Part shown: piece after piece, positions 36,220-43,359 of the stretch | Position numbering within the stretch: position 1 is the first letter of the stretch | Layout of the letters: each line of letters begins with the position of its first letter | Origin: Bacillota bacterium | GTDB lineage: Bacteria; Bacillota; Clostridia; Christensenellales; Pumilibacteraceae | DNA: 62,987 bases | Assembly: GCA_009780135.1 (NCBI GenBank) | Contig: WRAP01000008.1 | Span: 1 to 62,987 of the forward strand | Direction: 5' to 3' | Position numbers and translations under genes: made by a program | Notes under the pieces: generated by a model | The model's input: the letters and a program-made list of their open reading frames with translations, nothing else | Told to the model about the DNA's origin: nothing | The model's database searches: none

Positions 36220-37500
36220 ATGAAAAACGAAATACTAAAAGACTTAAACGAATTATTATCTATAAAAAGCCTGCCTAGCAAAGCAGAAAAAAATGCTCCG
36301 TTTGGAAAACAAATGAGGCAAACTCTTGATTGGTTTTTAAATAAAGCTAAAGAATACGGCTTAAAAACTCATGACGGCGACGGCTATTACGGCTGGGCGG
36401 AGCTTGGCAATAACGACAAAAATGCACCTATGTTTGCTATTTTAGCTCATCTTGATGTTGTCGGTGTAAATGAAAGCGAGTGGAGTGTACCGCCTTTTGT
36501 ATTAACTCAAAAAGACAATTATCTATACGGTCGTGGTGTTGTGGATAACAAAGGTCCCGCCGTTGTGGCTTTGCATATCCTAAAAAAGTTAAAAGAAGAC
36601 AGCATTCAATTAAAACACCGTATTCGCCTTATATGCGGTTGCAACGAAGAATCAGGAAGTGCTTGTTTAAAGCAATATGCTAAAGTAGACGAAATTCCGT
36701 CTTTTAGTATGGTGCCTGATGCTGATTTTCCGTGTATCAACAGCGAAAAAGGAATAATGCACTTTACTGTTAGTTGTGATTTGGATGAGGATTTTAAGCA
36801 AAGTATTGTATATTTATCTTTTGGCGATAAGTCAGCACTTAATGTTATTCCCGACACAGCAAGGATTGTTGTAAATGGCGAGGATATAATTTTTAAGGGA
36901 GTAGCAGGCCACGCAATGAAGCCTGATAAAGGTGATAATGCATCATGGAAAGCATTTGAATATTTGGCTCAGTTTTCACCATTAGCCGAAAAAGTTTTTG
37001 AATTATTTTGCAATAAAGATGCTAAAAAACTGCTTGATATTGATTATTCTGACGAACAAAGCGGCATACTAACTATGAGTCTAAATCACGGCGAAGTTAT
37101 AAATGATAAGTTATACTTATCATTTGATATGCGTTTGCCGATTAGTGCTGATAAAGATGAAGTATTAAAACGGATAGAAAAAGCATTTTCTTGCACTACA
37201 AAAATTATTAACTACAAGCACAATCTTTTTATAGATAAAAATTCTCCCCTAGTACAAACCTTTTTAAGAGTATACGAGAATGTAACAGGAGAAAAATTAC
37301 CTCCCGTCCAAACAGGCGGTGGCACATACGCAAGAGAGCTTCCTAACGCTGTAGCTTTTGGTCCTACATTTCCCAATATAGAAACTCATATCCACGATAA
37401 AGACGAACGAATATCCAAAGAAAATTTCGATAAATGGTTTGATATATATTACAAAGCAATTTTGGAGTTAGATAAAATATCAATGAGAAATGAAAAATGA
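36220..37500 (+). CDS. M20-family metallopeptidase (PepV/Sapep-like dipeptidase)
   Basis: 426 residues. Zinc-site motifs: AHLDVVGVNESEW (His and Asp), YGRGVVDNKGP (bridging Asp), CGCNEESGS (catalytic and zinc Glu), PDADFP, and a late THIHDKDERI. This is the layout of the Xaa-His dipeptidase/PepV branch of M20, with a lid domain inserted at about residues 165-330. It is cytosolic and would recycle dipeptides. The last residues (SMRNEK) and the TGA stop are encoded by a family A repeat arm, so the natural C-terminus has been replaced or extended by the repeat. Confidence 0.92.
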   Translation: MKNEILKDLNELLSIKSLPSKAEKNAPFGKQMRQTLDWFLNKAKEYGLKTHDGDGYYGWAELGNNDKNAPMFAILAHLDVVGVNESEWSVPPFVLTQKDNYLYGRGVVDNKGPAVVALHILKKLKEDSIQLKHRIRLICGCNEESGSACLKQYAKVDEIPSFSMVPDADFPCINSEKGIMHFTVSCDLDEDFKQSIVYLSFGDKSALNVIPDTARIVVNGEDIIFKGVAGHAMKPDKGDNASWKAFEYLAQFSPLAEKVFELFCNKDAKKLLDIDYSDEQSGILTMSLNHGEVINDKLYLSFDMRLPISADKDEVLKRIEKAFSCTTKIINYKHNLFIDKNSPLVQTFLRVYENVTGEKLPPVQTGGGTYARELPNAVAFGPTFPNIETHIHDKDERISKENFDKWFDIYYKAILELDKISMRNEK

Positions 37501-37570
37501 GATAAATGAGAAATTATTGATTTATTTTTTACTTTAAATTTTATAACTGTCGAAGCGAATACCTCGGTTA
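37486..37570. repeat. Family A half element overlapping the M20 peptidase stop, with a D flank remnant
   Basis: AATGAGAAATGAAAAATGAG then GAGAAATTATTGATTTATTT is a left A arm with core. TTATAACTGTCGAAGCGAAT is reminiscent of the outer D flank. No right arm is seen. Confidence 0.7.
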
Positions 37571-37590
37571 TCAAACCTTAAAAAAATATT

Positions 37591-37902
37591 ATGACAATAC
37601 TTACAAACGAAAATTTTAATAAAGAAGTTCTACAAGAAAAAACTATGCCTGTACTGATTGATTTTTATGCCAATTGGTGCGGACCATGTCGAATGCAACT
37701 ACCAATTCTAGATGAATTTGATGAGCAATTTGGCAATCAAGTAAAAGTAGCTAAATGCAATGTTGACAATTGCGAAGATTTAGCCATTAAATACGGCGTA
37801 GAAACTATCCCTGCTTTTGTTGTTTTAAATAACGGCGAAGTGGTTAATACTGCCAGTGGCTTACAGAATGTAGATCAACTAAAAAAACTAGCAAATATCT
37901 AA
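37591..37902 (+). CDS. trxA: Thioredoxin
   Basis: 103 residues, classical thioredoxin with the redox motif WCGPC (29-33) inside VLIDFYANWCGPCRMQLP and the cis-proline segment GVETIPAFVVL. It reduces protein disulfides in the cytosol. The stop codon is directly followed by the TTG start of mnmA with no spacer, so the two are coupled; this is worth noting because MnmA works through a cysteine persulfide that must be reduced. No good ribosome binding site is visible. Confidence 0.95.
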   Translation: MTILTNENFNKEVLQEKTMPVLIDFYANWCGPCRMQLPILDEFDEQFGNQVKVAKCNVDNCEDLAIKYGVETIPAFVVLNNGEVVNTASGLQNVDQLKKLANI

Positions 37903-39039
37903 TTGATAAACTTAGTAAAAAATTCAAAAAAAACTGTAGTGATGGGGCTTAGTGGCGGAGTGGATAGCTCTGTTGCAGCTAAACTCCTTTTAGAGCAAGA
38001 TTATAATGTAATCGGGCTTTTTATGCATAACTGGGAAGAAGATGACGGTAGTGGTAATTGTACTGCAACAACTGATTGGCAGGATGCTCAGGCAGTTGCA
38101 AGTAAACTAGGAATTCCGTGTTATTCGCTCAATTTTTCTAAAGAGTATACAGAGCGAGTTTTTAGTTATTTTTTAGAGGAATATAAAAGAGGACGCACTC
38201 CAAACCCTGATGTACTTTGTAATCGAGAAATCAAATTTGGACCCTTTAGCGAGTATGCTAAAAAGCTAGGTGCAGATTTTGTGGCAACAGGTCATTATTG
38301 CGGAATAAAACATAAGTTTACTATACAGGCGACCAGTGGTCGTTCTAATGATACTTATTTAATGCGTGCTGTTGATACTTCAAAAGACCAAACATACTTT
38401 TTGAATCAAGTACGCACAGAACAGCTTAGCAATGTTATTTTTCCGTTGGCTAATCTTCCAAAATCGGAAGTGCGTGCTATCGCCGAAAAGGAAAGACTTA
38501 TTACTGCTCGCAAAAAGGATTCAACGGGTATTTGCTTTATTGGCGAGAGAAAGTTTAGAGAATTTCTAAAAACTTATCTTCCCGCTATTAAAGGCGACAT
38601 TGTAGATAAATTAGGCAGAATACTAGGCACTCATGACGGCTTAATGTACTACACGCTAGGGCAACGCAAGGGTTTTGGCTTAGGCGGTGTTAAGGGCGAG
38701 AACGCAAATCGTTGGTATGTAGTAGAAAAGAATTTAGAAAAAAATTGGTTGGTTGTTTCTAATGGCGAAGGAGAAGAGCTTTTTAGTCGAGAGCTAACTG
38801 CCAGCAATATAAATTACATAGGAGAATTTGATTATAGCAAAGAATATAGAGCAACCGCAAAATGCCGCTATTCGCAAGTTGACGAACCATGTACAGTTAC
38901 GCATATCAAAGATAATTTAGGTAATATAACAGCAAATGCAAATATAGTTTTTGATAATCCGCAACGAGCAATTACAGCGGGTCAATTTGTTGTGTTATAT
39001 AACGACAATCGTTGTTTAGGCGGCGGAGTGATTGAATAG
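37903..39039 (+). CDS. mnmA: tRNA 2-thiouridylase
   Basis: 378 residues. MnmA adds sulfur to U34 of tRNA-Lys, Glu and Gln. The PP-loop is GLSGGVDSS (about 15-23); the two catalytic cysteines are Cys106 (PDVLCNREIKFG) and Cys211 (DSTGICFIGERKF). FVATGHY and KDQTYFLNQV are further landmarks. The start is TTG, chosen because it directly abuts the trxA stop and because the family motif begins too close to the next Met. Residues 142-149 (IQATSGRS) are extra compared with relatives I remember, and their DNA contains CGACCAGTGGTCG, a likely remnant of a family D hairpin. Confidence 0.95.
   Translation: MINLVKNSKKTVVMGLSGGVDSSVAAKLLLEQDYNVIGLFMHNWEEDDGSGNCTATTDWQDAQAVASKLGIPCYSLNFSKEYTERVFSYFLEEYKRGRTPNPDVLCNREIKFGPFSEYAKKLGADFVATGHYCGIKHKFTIQATSGRSNDTYLMRAVDTSKDQTYFLNQVRTEQLSNVIFPLANLPKSEVRAIAEKERLITARKKDSTGICFIGERKFREFLKTYLPAIKGDIVDKLGRILGTHDGLMYYTLGQRKGFGLGGVKGENANRWYVVEKNLEKNWLVVSNGEGEELFSRELTASNINYIGEFDYSKEYRATAKCRYSQVDEPCTVTHIKDNLGNITANANIVFDNPQRAITAGQFVVLYNDNRCLGGGVIE
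38322..38347. repeat. Possible family D hairpin tip inside mnmA
   Basis: ACAGGCGACCAGTGGTCGTT resembles the tip of a D element (GGCGAxxx...xxxTCGCC) and encodes eight residues that seem to be an insertion in MnmA. The outer D flanks are missing, so this is tentative. Confidence 0.4.
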
Positions 39040-39065
39040 AGAATACATATTTGGTATCTAATACA

Positions 39066-39099
39066 AAAAACTGCACTAGAAATTCTAGTGCAGTTTTTT
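39066..39099. terminator. Intrinsic terminator of mnmA
   Basis: AAAAAACTGCACTAGAA and its exact complement TTCTAGTGCAGTTTTTT meet without an unpaired loop except the central bases. It is bidirectional and also serves the convergent regulator gene. Confidence 0.88.
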
Positions 39100-39152
39100 A
39101 TTTTACCATGATAAAAATATAACCATTATTCAAACAATTTATAATTAAAATA

Positions 39153-39593
39153 TTATCTATCCCGTCCTACAAGATAATCTATTGATACATTTAAGTAGTC
39201 TGCTAATTCAATTAAAATTGGCAAATGTGGCAAACAACCTCTACGCCAATCACGCATATTTGATTCGGATAATTTAGTATCTATAGTAACTTTGTACCAA
39301 CTAACTTTTCGTTCTTTAAGAATTTGTACCAGCCGTTCAGGAAAAGGTAAAAGAGGTTGAGGGGTAAATTTTATATCGTCATCAATTCGTTCTGATAAAA
39401 AATCTAACGAACAACCAAAATAATTCGCAAGACAAACTGCGTTTGAAAGGGTAGGGCTTCGTTTACCCGTTTTCCATTGACTAATTGTTGAAATACCAAA
39501 ACCAAGTTTTTGTGCTAATTTATAACTCGCAATATTATCATTATAAAACATTAACTCAGAAAGGCGTTCGCTAAATTTAGATATTTCCTGCAT
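39153..39593 (-). CDS. XRE-family regulator with two tandem helix-turn-helix domains
   Basis: 146 residues. Two HTH_3-type domains follow each other: residues about 4-66 (YKLAQKLGFGISTISQWKTG ... SLDFLSER) and 77-146 (VSWYKVTIDTKLSESNMRDW ... SIDYLVGR). Both end in the typical YLxxSIDYL/F pattern. The ATG at 39593 is chosen because GAGG lies seven bases upstream; TTG twelve bases earlier is the alternative. It is divergent from a small gene, and a perfect inverted repeat in between is the likely operator. No DNA-mobility or toxin gene is adjacent. Confidence 0.9.
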   Translation of the reverse strand: MQEISKFSERLSELMFYNDNIASYKLAQKLGFGISTISQWKTGKRSPTLSNAVCLANYFGCSLDFLSERIDDDIKFTPQPLLPFPERLVQILKERKVSWYKVTIDTKLSESNMRDWRRGCLPHLPILIELADYLNVSIDYLVGRDR

Positions 39594-39623
39594 TGCAAAC
39601 CTCAATAAAAGTATATGCGAAAG

Positions 39624-39665
39624 TGAGAATATTTCTTTGCCATATTCTCATTTTCCCTGTATACT
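39624..39665 (+). promoter_or_regulatory. Promoter with overlapping operator, divergent XRE/small-gene region
   Basis: TGAGAATAT (39624-39632) and ATATTCTCA (39642-39650) are perfect 9-base inverse copies, 9 bases apart. TTGCCA (39637-39642) and TATACT (39660-39665) form a promoter with a 17-base spacer, so the repeat overlaps the -35 box. This is the classic arrangement for repression by the adjacent XRE protein. Confidence 0.75.
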
Positions 39666-39712
39666 GTAATTATTGTCCCTGTGTGCAAAATCTAAAAGGA
39701 GGATTTTTACAA

Positions 39713-39881
39713 ATGAAAGATATTGAAGAACTTATTGGTCGTATAGGTGAGTTAGTTTATATGGAAATAACAGAATATAGAAAATTTTGATTGTATAAAA
39801 GATAACGACCAAATTACTACTTTTACATTATCTATGAAAAATGGTAAAAAATACTTACTAGCAATAAGTGAGATTGCTTAA
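39713..39881 (+). CDS. Small gene under the XRE operator, split by a +1 shift
   Basis: An excellent ribosome binding site, AAAGGAGGA, stands before ATG 39713. The first frame gives 25 residues, MKDIEELIGRIGELVYMEIT and then EYRKF, and stops at TGA (39788-39790). The +1 frame continues from GAT at 39789 without interruption for 30 more codons (ending KKYLLAISEIA) to TAA at 39881, where a terminator follows. The join is TTT-TGA, in which tRNA-Phe could re-pair with the next TTT, as at the prfB CTT-TGA site, although the internal Shine-Dalgarno of prfB is not seen. Either this is a programmed shift, a one-base sequencing or mutation event, or the 25-residue peptide is the product. Function unknown. 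Confidence 0.6.
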
Positions 39882-39890
39882 TGATATCCT

Positions 39891-39919
39891 AAAAGCCATT
39901 CGCAAGCGAATGGCTTTTT
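39891..39919 (+). terminator. Intrinsic terminator of the small XRE-controlled gene
   Basis: AAAAGCCATTCGC and GCGAATGGCTTTTT form a perfect stem with a 2-base loop followed by a T run, ten bases after the extended frame ends. Confidence 0.9.
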
Positions 39920-40029
39920 AAGGATTCAAGACACCTAGAAGTAGACCCCTACAATAAACAATAAAATAATCAATAATATTTTCCATTCCTATTTTCTCAT
40001 TTTTTATTTATCCTGCATACAATGGCAAT

Positions 40030-40515
40030 ATGACGCAATCTAATTATAATCGAAAGGCGGCAATGGAGTATGCGATAGAATATGCTTATAAAAAGAATCC
40101 TAAATACTATGATTTTTCTTTTCTTGGCGGGAATTGTACTAATTTTGTTAGTCAATGTCTTATAGCGGGCGGTGCTAAGCAAAATTACTCCTATCCGCTT
40201 GGATGGTACTATAAAAGCCTACAAAACCGTTCGCCGTCTTTTACCGGAGTTGAATTTTTGTATAATTTTTTAACTAGGAAGGAAAATTCGGTTGGTCCAA
40301 AAGCCATAGAGGTAGCAGTAGAAAATCTCCAAGTAGGTGATATAATTCAGTTATCGTTTGACGGCGAAAAATACGCACATAGCTTATTTGTTACTAAGTT
40401 AAATCCAAATAATCCTTACAATCCGTTTGTTACTACAAACAGCTACGACGCCTTAAATAAACCGCTTAGTTGGTATAGTTTTAAGAAAGCCAGATTTTTA
40501 CATATCGTAGATTAA
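40030..40515 (+). CDS. Amidase_6-type putative cysteine amidase
   Basis: 161 residues matching the putative amidase domain found in many Clostridia: YNRKAAMEYAIEYAYKKNP, then LGGNCTNFVSQCLIAGG with the likely nucleophile Cys36, YAHSLFVTKL with His117, and TTNSYD with Asn137. This Cys-His-Asn order is the papain/NlpC-like triad. Most relatives are longer and secreted; this one has no signal peptide and consists of the domain alone, so it may act in the cytosol or forespore. No ribosome binding site is visible. Confidence 0.85.
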   Translation: MTQSNYNRKAAMEYAIEYAYKKNPKYYDFSFLGGNCTNFVSQCLIAGGAKQNYSYPLGWYYKSLQNRSPSFTGVEFLYNFLTRKENSVGPKAIEVAVENLQVGDIIQLSFDGEKYAHSLFVTKLNPNNPYNPFVTTNSYDALNKPLSWYSFKKARFLHIVD

Positions 40516-40553
40516 AAAGTAACATAAATTGAAGATATGTAAGGAATGTTTTT

Positions 40554-40816
40554 AATGAAGAATGAGAATTGAAAAATGAGAAATTATTGAGCTTATAACT
40601 TAATAATAATTAACAAGCAATTAAGAGCTTCTTAATTGTAGGAGTGTACCACTGGTCGTCCGCACTTTATAAAAAATAAATATGTTTTTTCTAAGGTTCG
40701 GGCAGGCAATGTGCTAGCAATGCATATCCCTATAGTTGAACGCTTCTAAATTATCCATAAATTATTACTATAAATAAATCAACAATTTCTCATTTCTCAA
40801 TTCTCGTTTCTCATTG
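40554..40816. repeat. Composite repeat: family A element with a worn D dimer inside
   Basis: This fills the 320-base gap before the His-rich gene. The left arm is AATGAGAATTGAAAAATGAG with ATTATTGAGCTTAT; the right arm is AAATAAATCAACAATTTCTC with CATTTCTCAATTCTCGTTTC. Between them, GGAGTGTACCACTGGTCGTC with CGCACTTTAT and GGTTCGGGCAGGCAATG are decayed D halves. Confidence 0.75.
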
Positions 40817-40833
40817 AAACTCCAAAGGAGTTT
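40817..40833 (+). promoter_or_regulatory. Hairpin masking the ribosome binding site of the His-rich gene
   Basis: AAACTCC (40817-40823), loop AAA, GGAGTTT (40827-40833): a perfect 7-base stem in which the second arm contains the GGAG of the ribosome binding site, three bases before the start codon. Translation should depend on melting or remodelling of this hairpin. Confidence 0.6.
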
Positions 40834-40836
40834 ACT

Positions 40837-41097
40837 ATGAACCATCCACACCACCCATCACATCATTCACCGTGTCATAATCATCACGGTTACCATCGTC
40901 CACCGCATCATCGTCCTAGATGTGATTTTAGATTTGAGTGGAGCAATCATCATCCGCCACACCATCCGCCATGCCGATGGGATTTTAGAATGTCAAATCA
41001 TCATCACCATCGCCCACACCCACCTCATCCGCCACATCCACCGCCACGACCACCATGTAGAGGATTTGTTATTGATAATAGGCGTTGGTGGTGCTAG
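40837..41097 (+). CDS. Histidine/proline-rich mini-protein, possible metal binder
   Basis: 86 residues containing 22 His, more Pro than any other residue type and 5 Cys. Long runs such as SNHHHHRPHPPHPPHPPPRP alternate with a repeated unit: CDFRFEWSNHH, CRWDFRMSNHHHH and CRGFVIDNRRWWC. The ribosome binding site AAAGGAG is ideal, 6 bases before ATG, which supports expression. Such composition suggests storage or buffering of Ni, Zn or Cu, as in Hpn-like proteins of Helicobacter, but the repeats here are different and I recognise no family. There is no signal peptide or membrane segment. The start is hidden in a hairpin. Confidence 0.7.
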   Translation: MNHPHHPSHHSPCHNHHGYHRPPHHRPRCDFRFEWSNHHPPHHPPCRWDFRMSNHHHHRPHPPHPPHPPPRPPCRGFVIDNRRWWC

Positions 41098-41196
41098 TTA
41101 CAAATTACAATATGCAAATTACAAATATTGATTTATTTAAGAATTTCATAAAAACAAATTTATGAGTCTGAATTTGTATATTGTAATTTGTAATTT
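41098..41196. repeat. Family B palindromic repeat, complete
   Basis: The left arm TTACAAATTACAATATGCAA leads to CAAATATTGATTTATTTA; the right arm is GAATTTGTATATTGTAATTT. The element starts immediately after the stop of the His-rich gene. Confidence 0.85.
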
Positions 41197-41202
41197 AATA
41201 AG

Positions 41203-41252
41203 TTGCAGTTATTTTATTGTCATGCTATAATAAAGCGTATACATAAGTATAC
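41203..41252 (+). promoter_or_regulatory. Promoter of the CofE-like gene with a tandem GTATAC motif
   Basis: TTGCAG (41203-41208) and TATAAT (41226-41231) have a 17-base spacer. Right at the expected start, GTATAC occurs twice (41237-41242 and 41247-41252) separated by ATAA; each copy is itself a palindrome, so a dimeric regulator could bind there. Confidence 0.7.
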
Positions 41253-41279
41253 ACAGCAAGTAAGGGTAGGTAAAATTTT

Positions 41280-42461
41280 ATGGCAAATACTTTAGGAACT
41301 GTTTCTATGGGCATTCGGGCACCGATAATTAGGCAAGGTGACGATGTAATAAAAGTTGTTGTAGACAGCGTTTTAGCAGCAAAAAAAGAAAATAATCTAA
41401 CTTTTAACGATAGAGATATTGTATGTTTAACAGAAGCTGTCTTGGCTCGTTCGCAAGGTAACTATGCAACGCTAGAACAAATTGCAACCGATGTTAAGCA
41501 AAAATTCGACAAAAATGAAACTGTGGGATTGATTTTTCCTATTTTATCTCGTAACAGATTTTCGCTTATTCTAAAAGGTATTGCTATGGGGGTTAAGAAA
41601 TTGATTGTTCAACTTAGTTACCCTGGCGATGAGGTAGGTAATCGCCTAGTTGATATAGAACAGTTGGACGAAATGGGCATCAATCCCGCTACCTGCCACT
41701 TTACCAGTAACGAATTCAACAAGCTTTTCCCTGATGCTAAGCATGTGTTTACGGGGATAGATTATATTGATTATTATAAAAATCTCGGCAATAATATCGA
41801 GGTCATTTTATCGAATGACTTAAAACACATTCTTAATTACACAAAGTCTGTTATTACAGCTGATATTCATACGAGAGAACGCACTAAAAGAATGCTACTA
41901 AAAGCCGGTGCTAAAAAGGTGTTTAGTGTAGCAGATGTTCTAAAAAAACCGATAGGGGATAGCGGCTATCATCCCGAGTATGGCTTATTGGGAAGTAATT
42001 TATCCACAGAGAGTACTGTTAAGCTATTCCCGAGAGATGCTAGTGAGTTTTGCGAAAAACTGCAAACGGAATTTAAAAAAGCAACCGGTAAAAATTTAGA
42101 ATGTATGGTTTACGGCGATGGAGCATTCAAGGACCCTATCGGCGGAATTTGGGAGCTTGCCGACCCGGTTGTTAGCCCTGGCTTTACCAAAGGATTAATT
42201 GGGCAGCCTAACGAGTTAAAACTAAAATTTATTGCCGATAATGATATAGCGGGACTAGCAGGGGACGAAGCAATAGTCGAGATGAAAAAAATAATCAAAG
42301 CTAAAAAGCAATTATCGCAAACAGATAATCAAAGCTTAGGTACAACTCCCCGCCGACTTGTGGATTTAATCGGTAGCTTATGCGACTTAACTTCCGGTTC
42401 TGGCGATAAAGGTACCCCTATTGTATTAGTACAAAATTACTTTAAAAATTTTGCAGAGTAA
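41280..42461 (+). CDS. CofE-like F420-0:gamma-glutamyl ligase family protein
   Basis: 393 residues. The sequence fits the Firmicutes branch of the F420 gamma-glutamyl ligase family: GTVSMGIRAPIIRQGDDVI, TEAVLARSQGNYATLEQI, PILSRNRFS, ECMVYGDGAFKDPIGGIWEL, and the closing TPRRLVDLIGSLCDLTSGSG. In methanogens and actinobacteria CofE/FbiB adds glutamates to coenzyme F420; clostridia-like hosts usually make no F420, so the actual substrate is unknown. It is a single gene with its own promoter and terminator. The initiation region has AGGGTAGG about 10 bases before the ATG. Confidence 0.85.
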   Translation: MANTLGTVSMGIRAPIIRQGDDVIKVVVDSVLAAKKENNLTFNDRDIVCLTEAVLARSQGNYATLEQIATDVKQKFDKNETVGLIFPILSRNRFSLILKGIAMGVKKLIVQLSYPGDEVGNRLVDIEQLDEMGINPATCHFTSNEFNKLFPDAKHVFTGIDYIDYYKNLGNNIEVILSNDLKHILNYTKSVITADIHTRERTKRMLLKAGAKKVFSVADVLKKPIGDSGYHPEYGLLGSNLSTESTVKLFPRDASEFCEKLQTEFKKATGKNLECMVYGDGAFKDPIGGIWELADPVVSPGFTKGLIGQPNELKLKFIADNDIAGLAGDEAIVEMKKIIKAKKQLSQTDNQSLGTTPRRLVDLIGSLCDLTSGSGDKGTPIVLVQNYFKNFAE

Positions 42462-42485
42462 AAGATTCAAGTAGCCGAACAACAA

Positions 42486-42522
42486 AAAAACGCTTATTCC
42501 TTTTTGAGGAATAAGCGTTTTT
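42486..42522. terminator. Bidirectional intrinsic terminator
   Basis: AAAAACGCTTATTCC and GGAATAAGCGTTTTT form a perfect 15-base stem with a 7-base loop, between the convergent CofE-like and CwlD-like genes. Confidence 0.9.
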
Positions 42523-42542
42523 ATCTATACTAATCATTTTGC

Positions 42543-43229
42543 CTAAAACAAAATCATATATACTCCGCTCGCTATAGCATAAGCTACTTTTTCTTGATAA
42601 TCGGGCGAAATTAGCAATTTTTCTTCTTCGGGGTTAGATAAAAATCCGCTTTCTACTAGGAGTGCCGGATGAGGTGTGCTAGATAGAATAAAAAAGTCGC
42701 CCCGCTTAGACAACCTGTCGCTTTCTAATGTTGTGTTTAGAGCATTTTGCATTATAACTGCACGAGACTCGCAATCCTTTTTACTATAACTAAAAAACAC
42801 TTGCGGACCTCTTACGCTAGGAGATGGAAAAGAATTTTGATGAATGCTAATAATAAGATGCGGATTTGCTCTATTTATAATATTTCGTCTGGCTTCCATA
42901 TCCCGTAATTTTCGGTTACGGGTAGCTAATCCATAAAGTCCGTCTGCACTGTTCCTTGTCATAACAACTCTAAATCCCTTTTCTTCTAGGTTGCGTTGCG
43001 TTAGTCTAGCAATAGCCAAATTTATATCGGCTTCTCTAACACCTGTATTTCTACCAACAACACCACCGTCTACTCCGCCATGCCCAGCATCTATAACAAC
43101 AACTTTGCCGTTAAAACCGCTGGTTTGATGCGCCCTCACCGCCACAGTAGTAACCACTATAGTTGCTATAACCGCCACTAAAATAACAGCGATAATTATT
43201 ATTGTTTTTCTTTTAATTGAATAAATCAT
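42543..43229 (-). CDS. cwlD: N-acetylmuramoyl-L-alanine amidase, CwlD-like
   Basis: 228 residues. An N-terminal membrane anchor (about 9-30) is followed by an Amidase_3 domain: VVIDAGHGGVDGG (zinc His), GVREADINLAIA (zinc Glu), ISIHQNSFP (zinc His) and LVESGFLSNPEEEKLL with the catalytic Glu. Size and anchor are those of CwlD, which removes stem peptides so that muramic-delta-lactam can form in the spore cortex. The bases before the ATG belong to a family C repeat and carry no ribosome binding site. The assignment to CwlD rather than another amidase rests on length and anchor. Confidence 0.85.
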   Translation of the reverse strand: MIYSIKRKTIIIIAVILVAVIATIVVTTVAVRAHQTSGFNGKVVVIDAGHGGVDGGVVGRNTGVREADINLAIARLTQRNLEEKGFRVVMTRNSADGLYGLATRNRKLRDMEARRNIINRANPHLIISIHQNSFPSPSVRGPQVFFSYSKKDCESRAVIMQNALNTTLESDRLSKRGDFFILSSTPHPALLVESGFLSNPEEEKLLISPDYQEKVAYAIASGVYMILF

Positions 43230-43240
43230 AGTTTTTCAGT

Positions 43241-43358
43241 TATAGTGCTTAGTGCATAGGACATAATGAAGGATTTATAACTACTAACTAAATAATAAAG
43301 ACATTATTTAAAGTAAGATAAATAAATCAATAACTATGCCCTATGCACTAAGCACTAT
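43241..43358. repeat. Family C palindromic repeat, complete
   Basis: TATAGTGCTTAGTGCATAGG on the left and CCTATGCACTAAGCACTA on the right, the latter preceded by AAATAAATCAATAA. It fills the whole gap between the CwlD-like and M1 peptidase genes. Confidence 0.9.
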
Positions 43359-43359
43359 T

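Noticed and set aside
40837-41131. Overlapping Ile/His-rich open frame in the second frame of the His-rich gene
   Set aside because: It begins inside the His-rich gene without its own ribosome binding site and is the frame-shifted reading of CAC/CAT and CCA codons.
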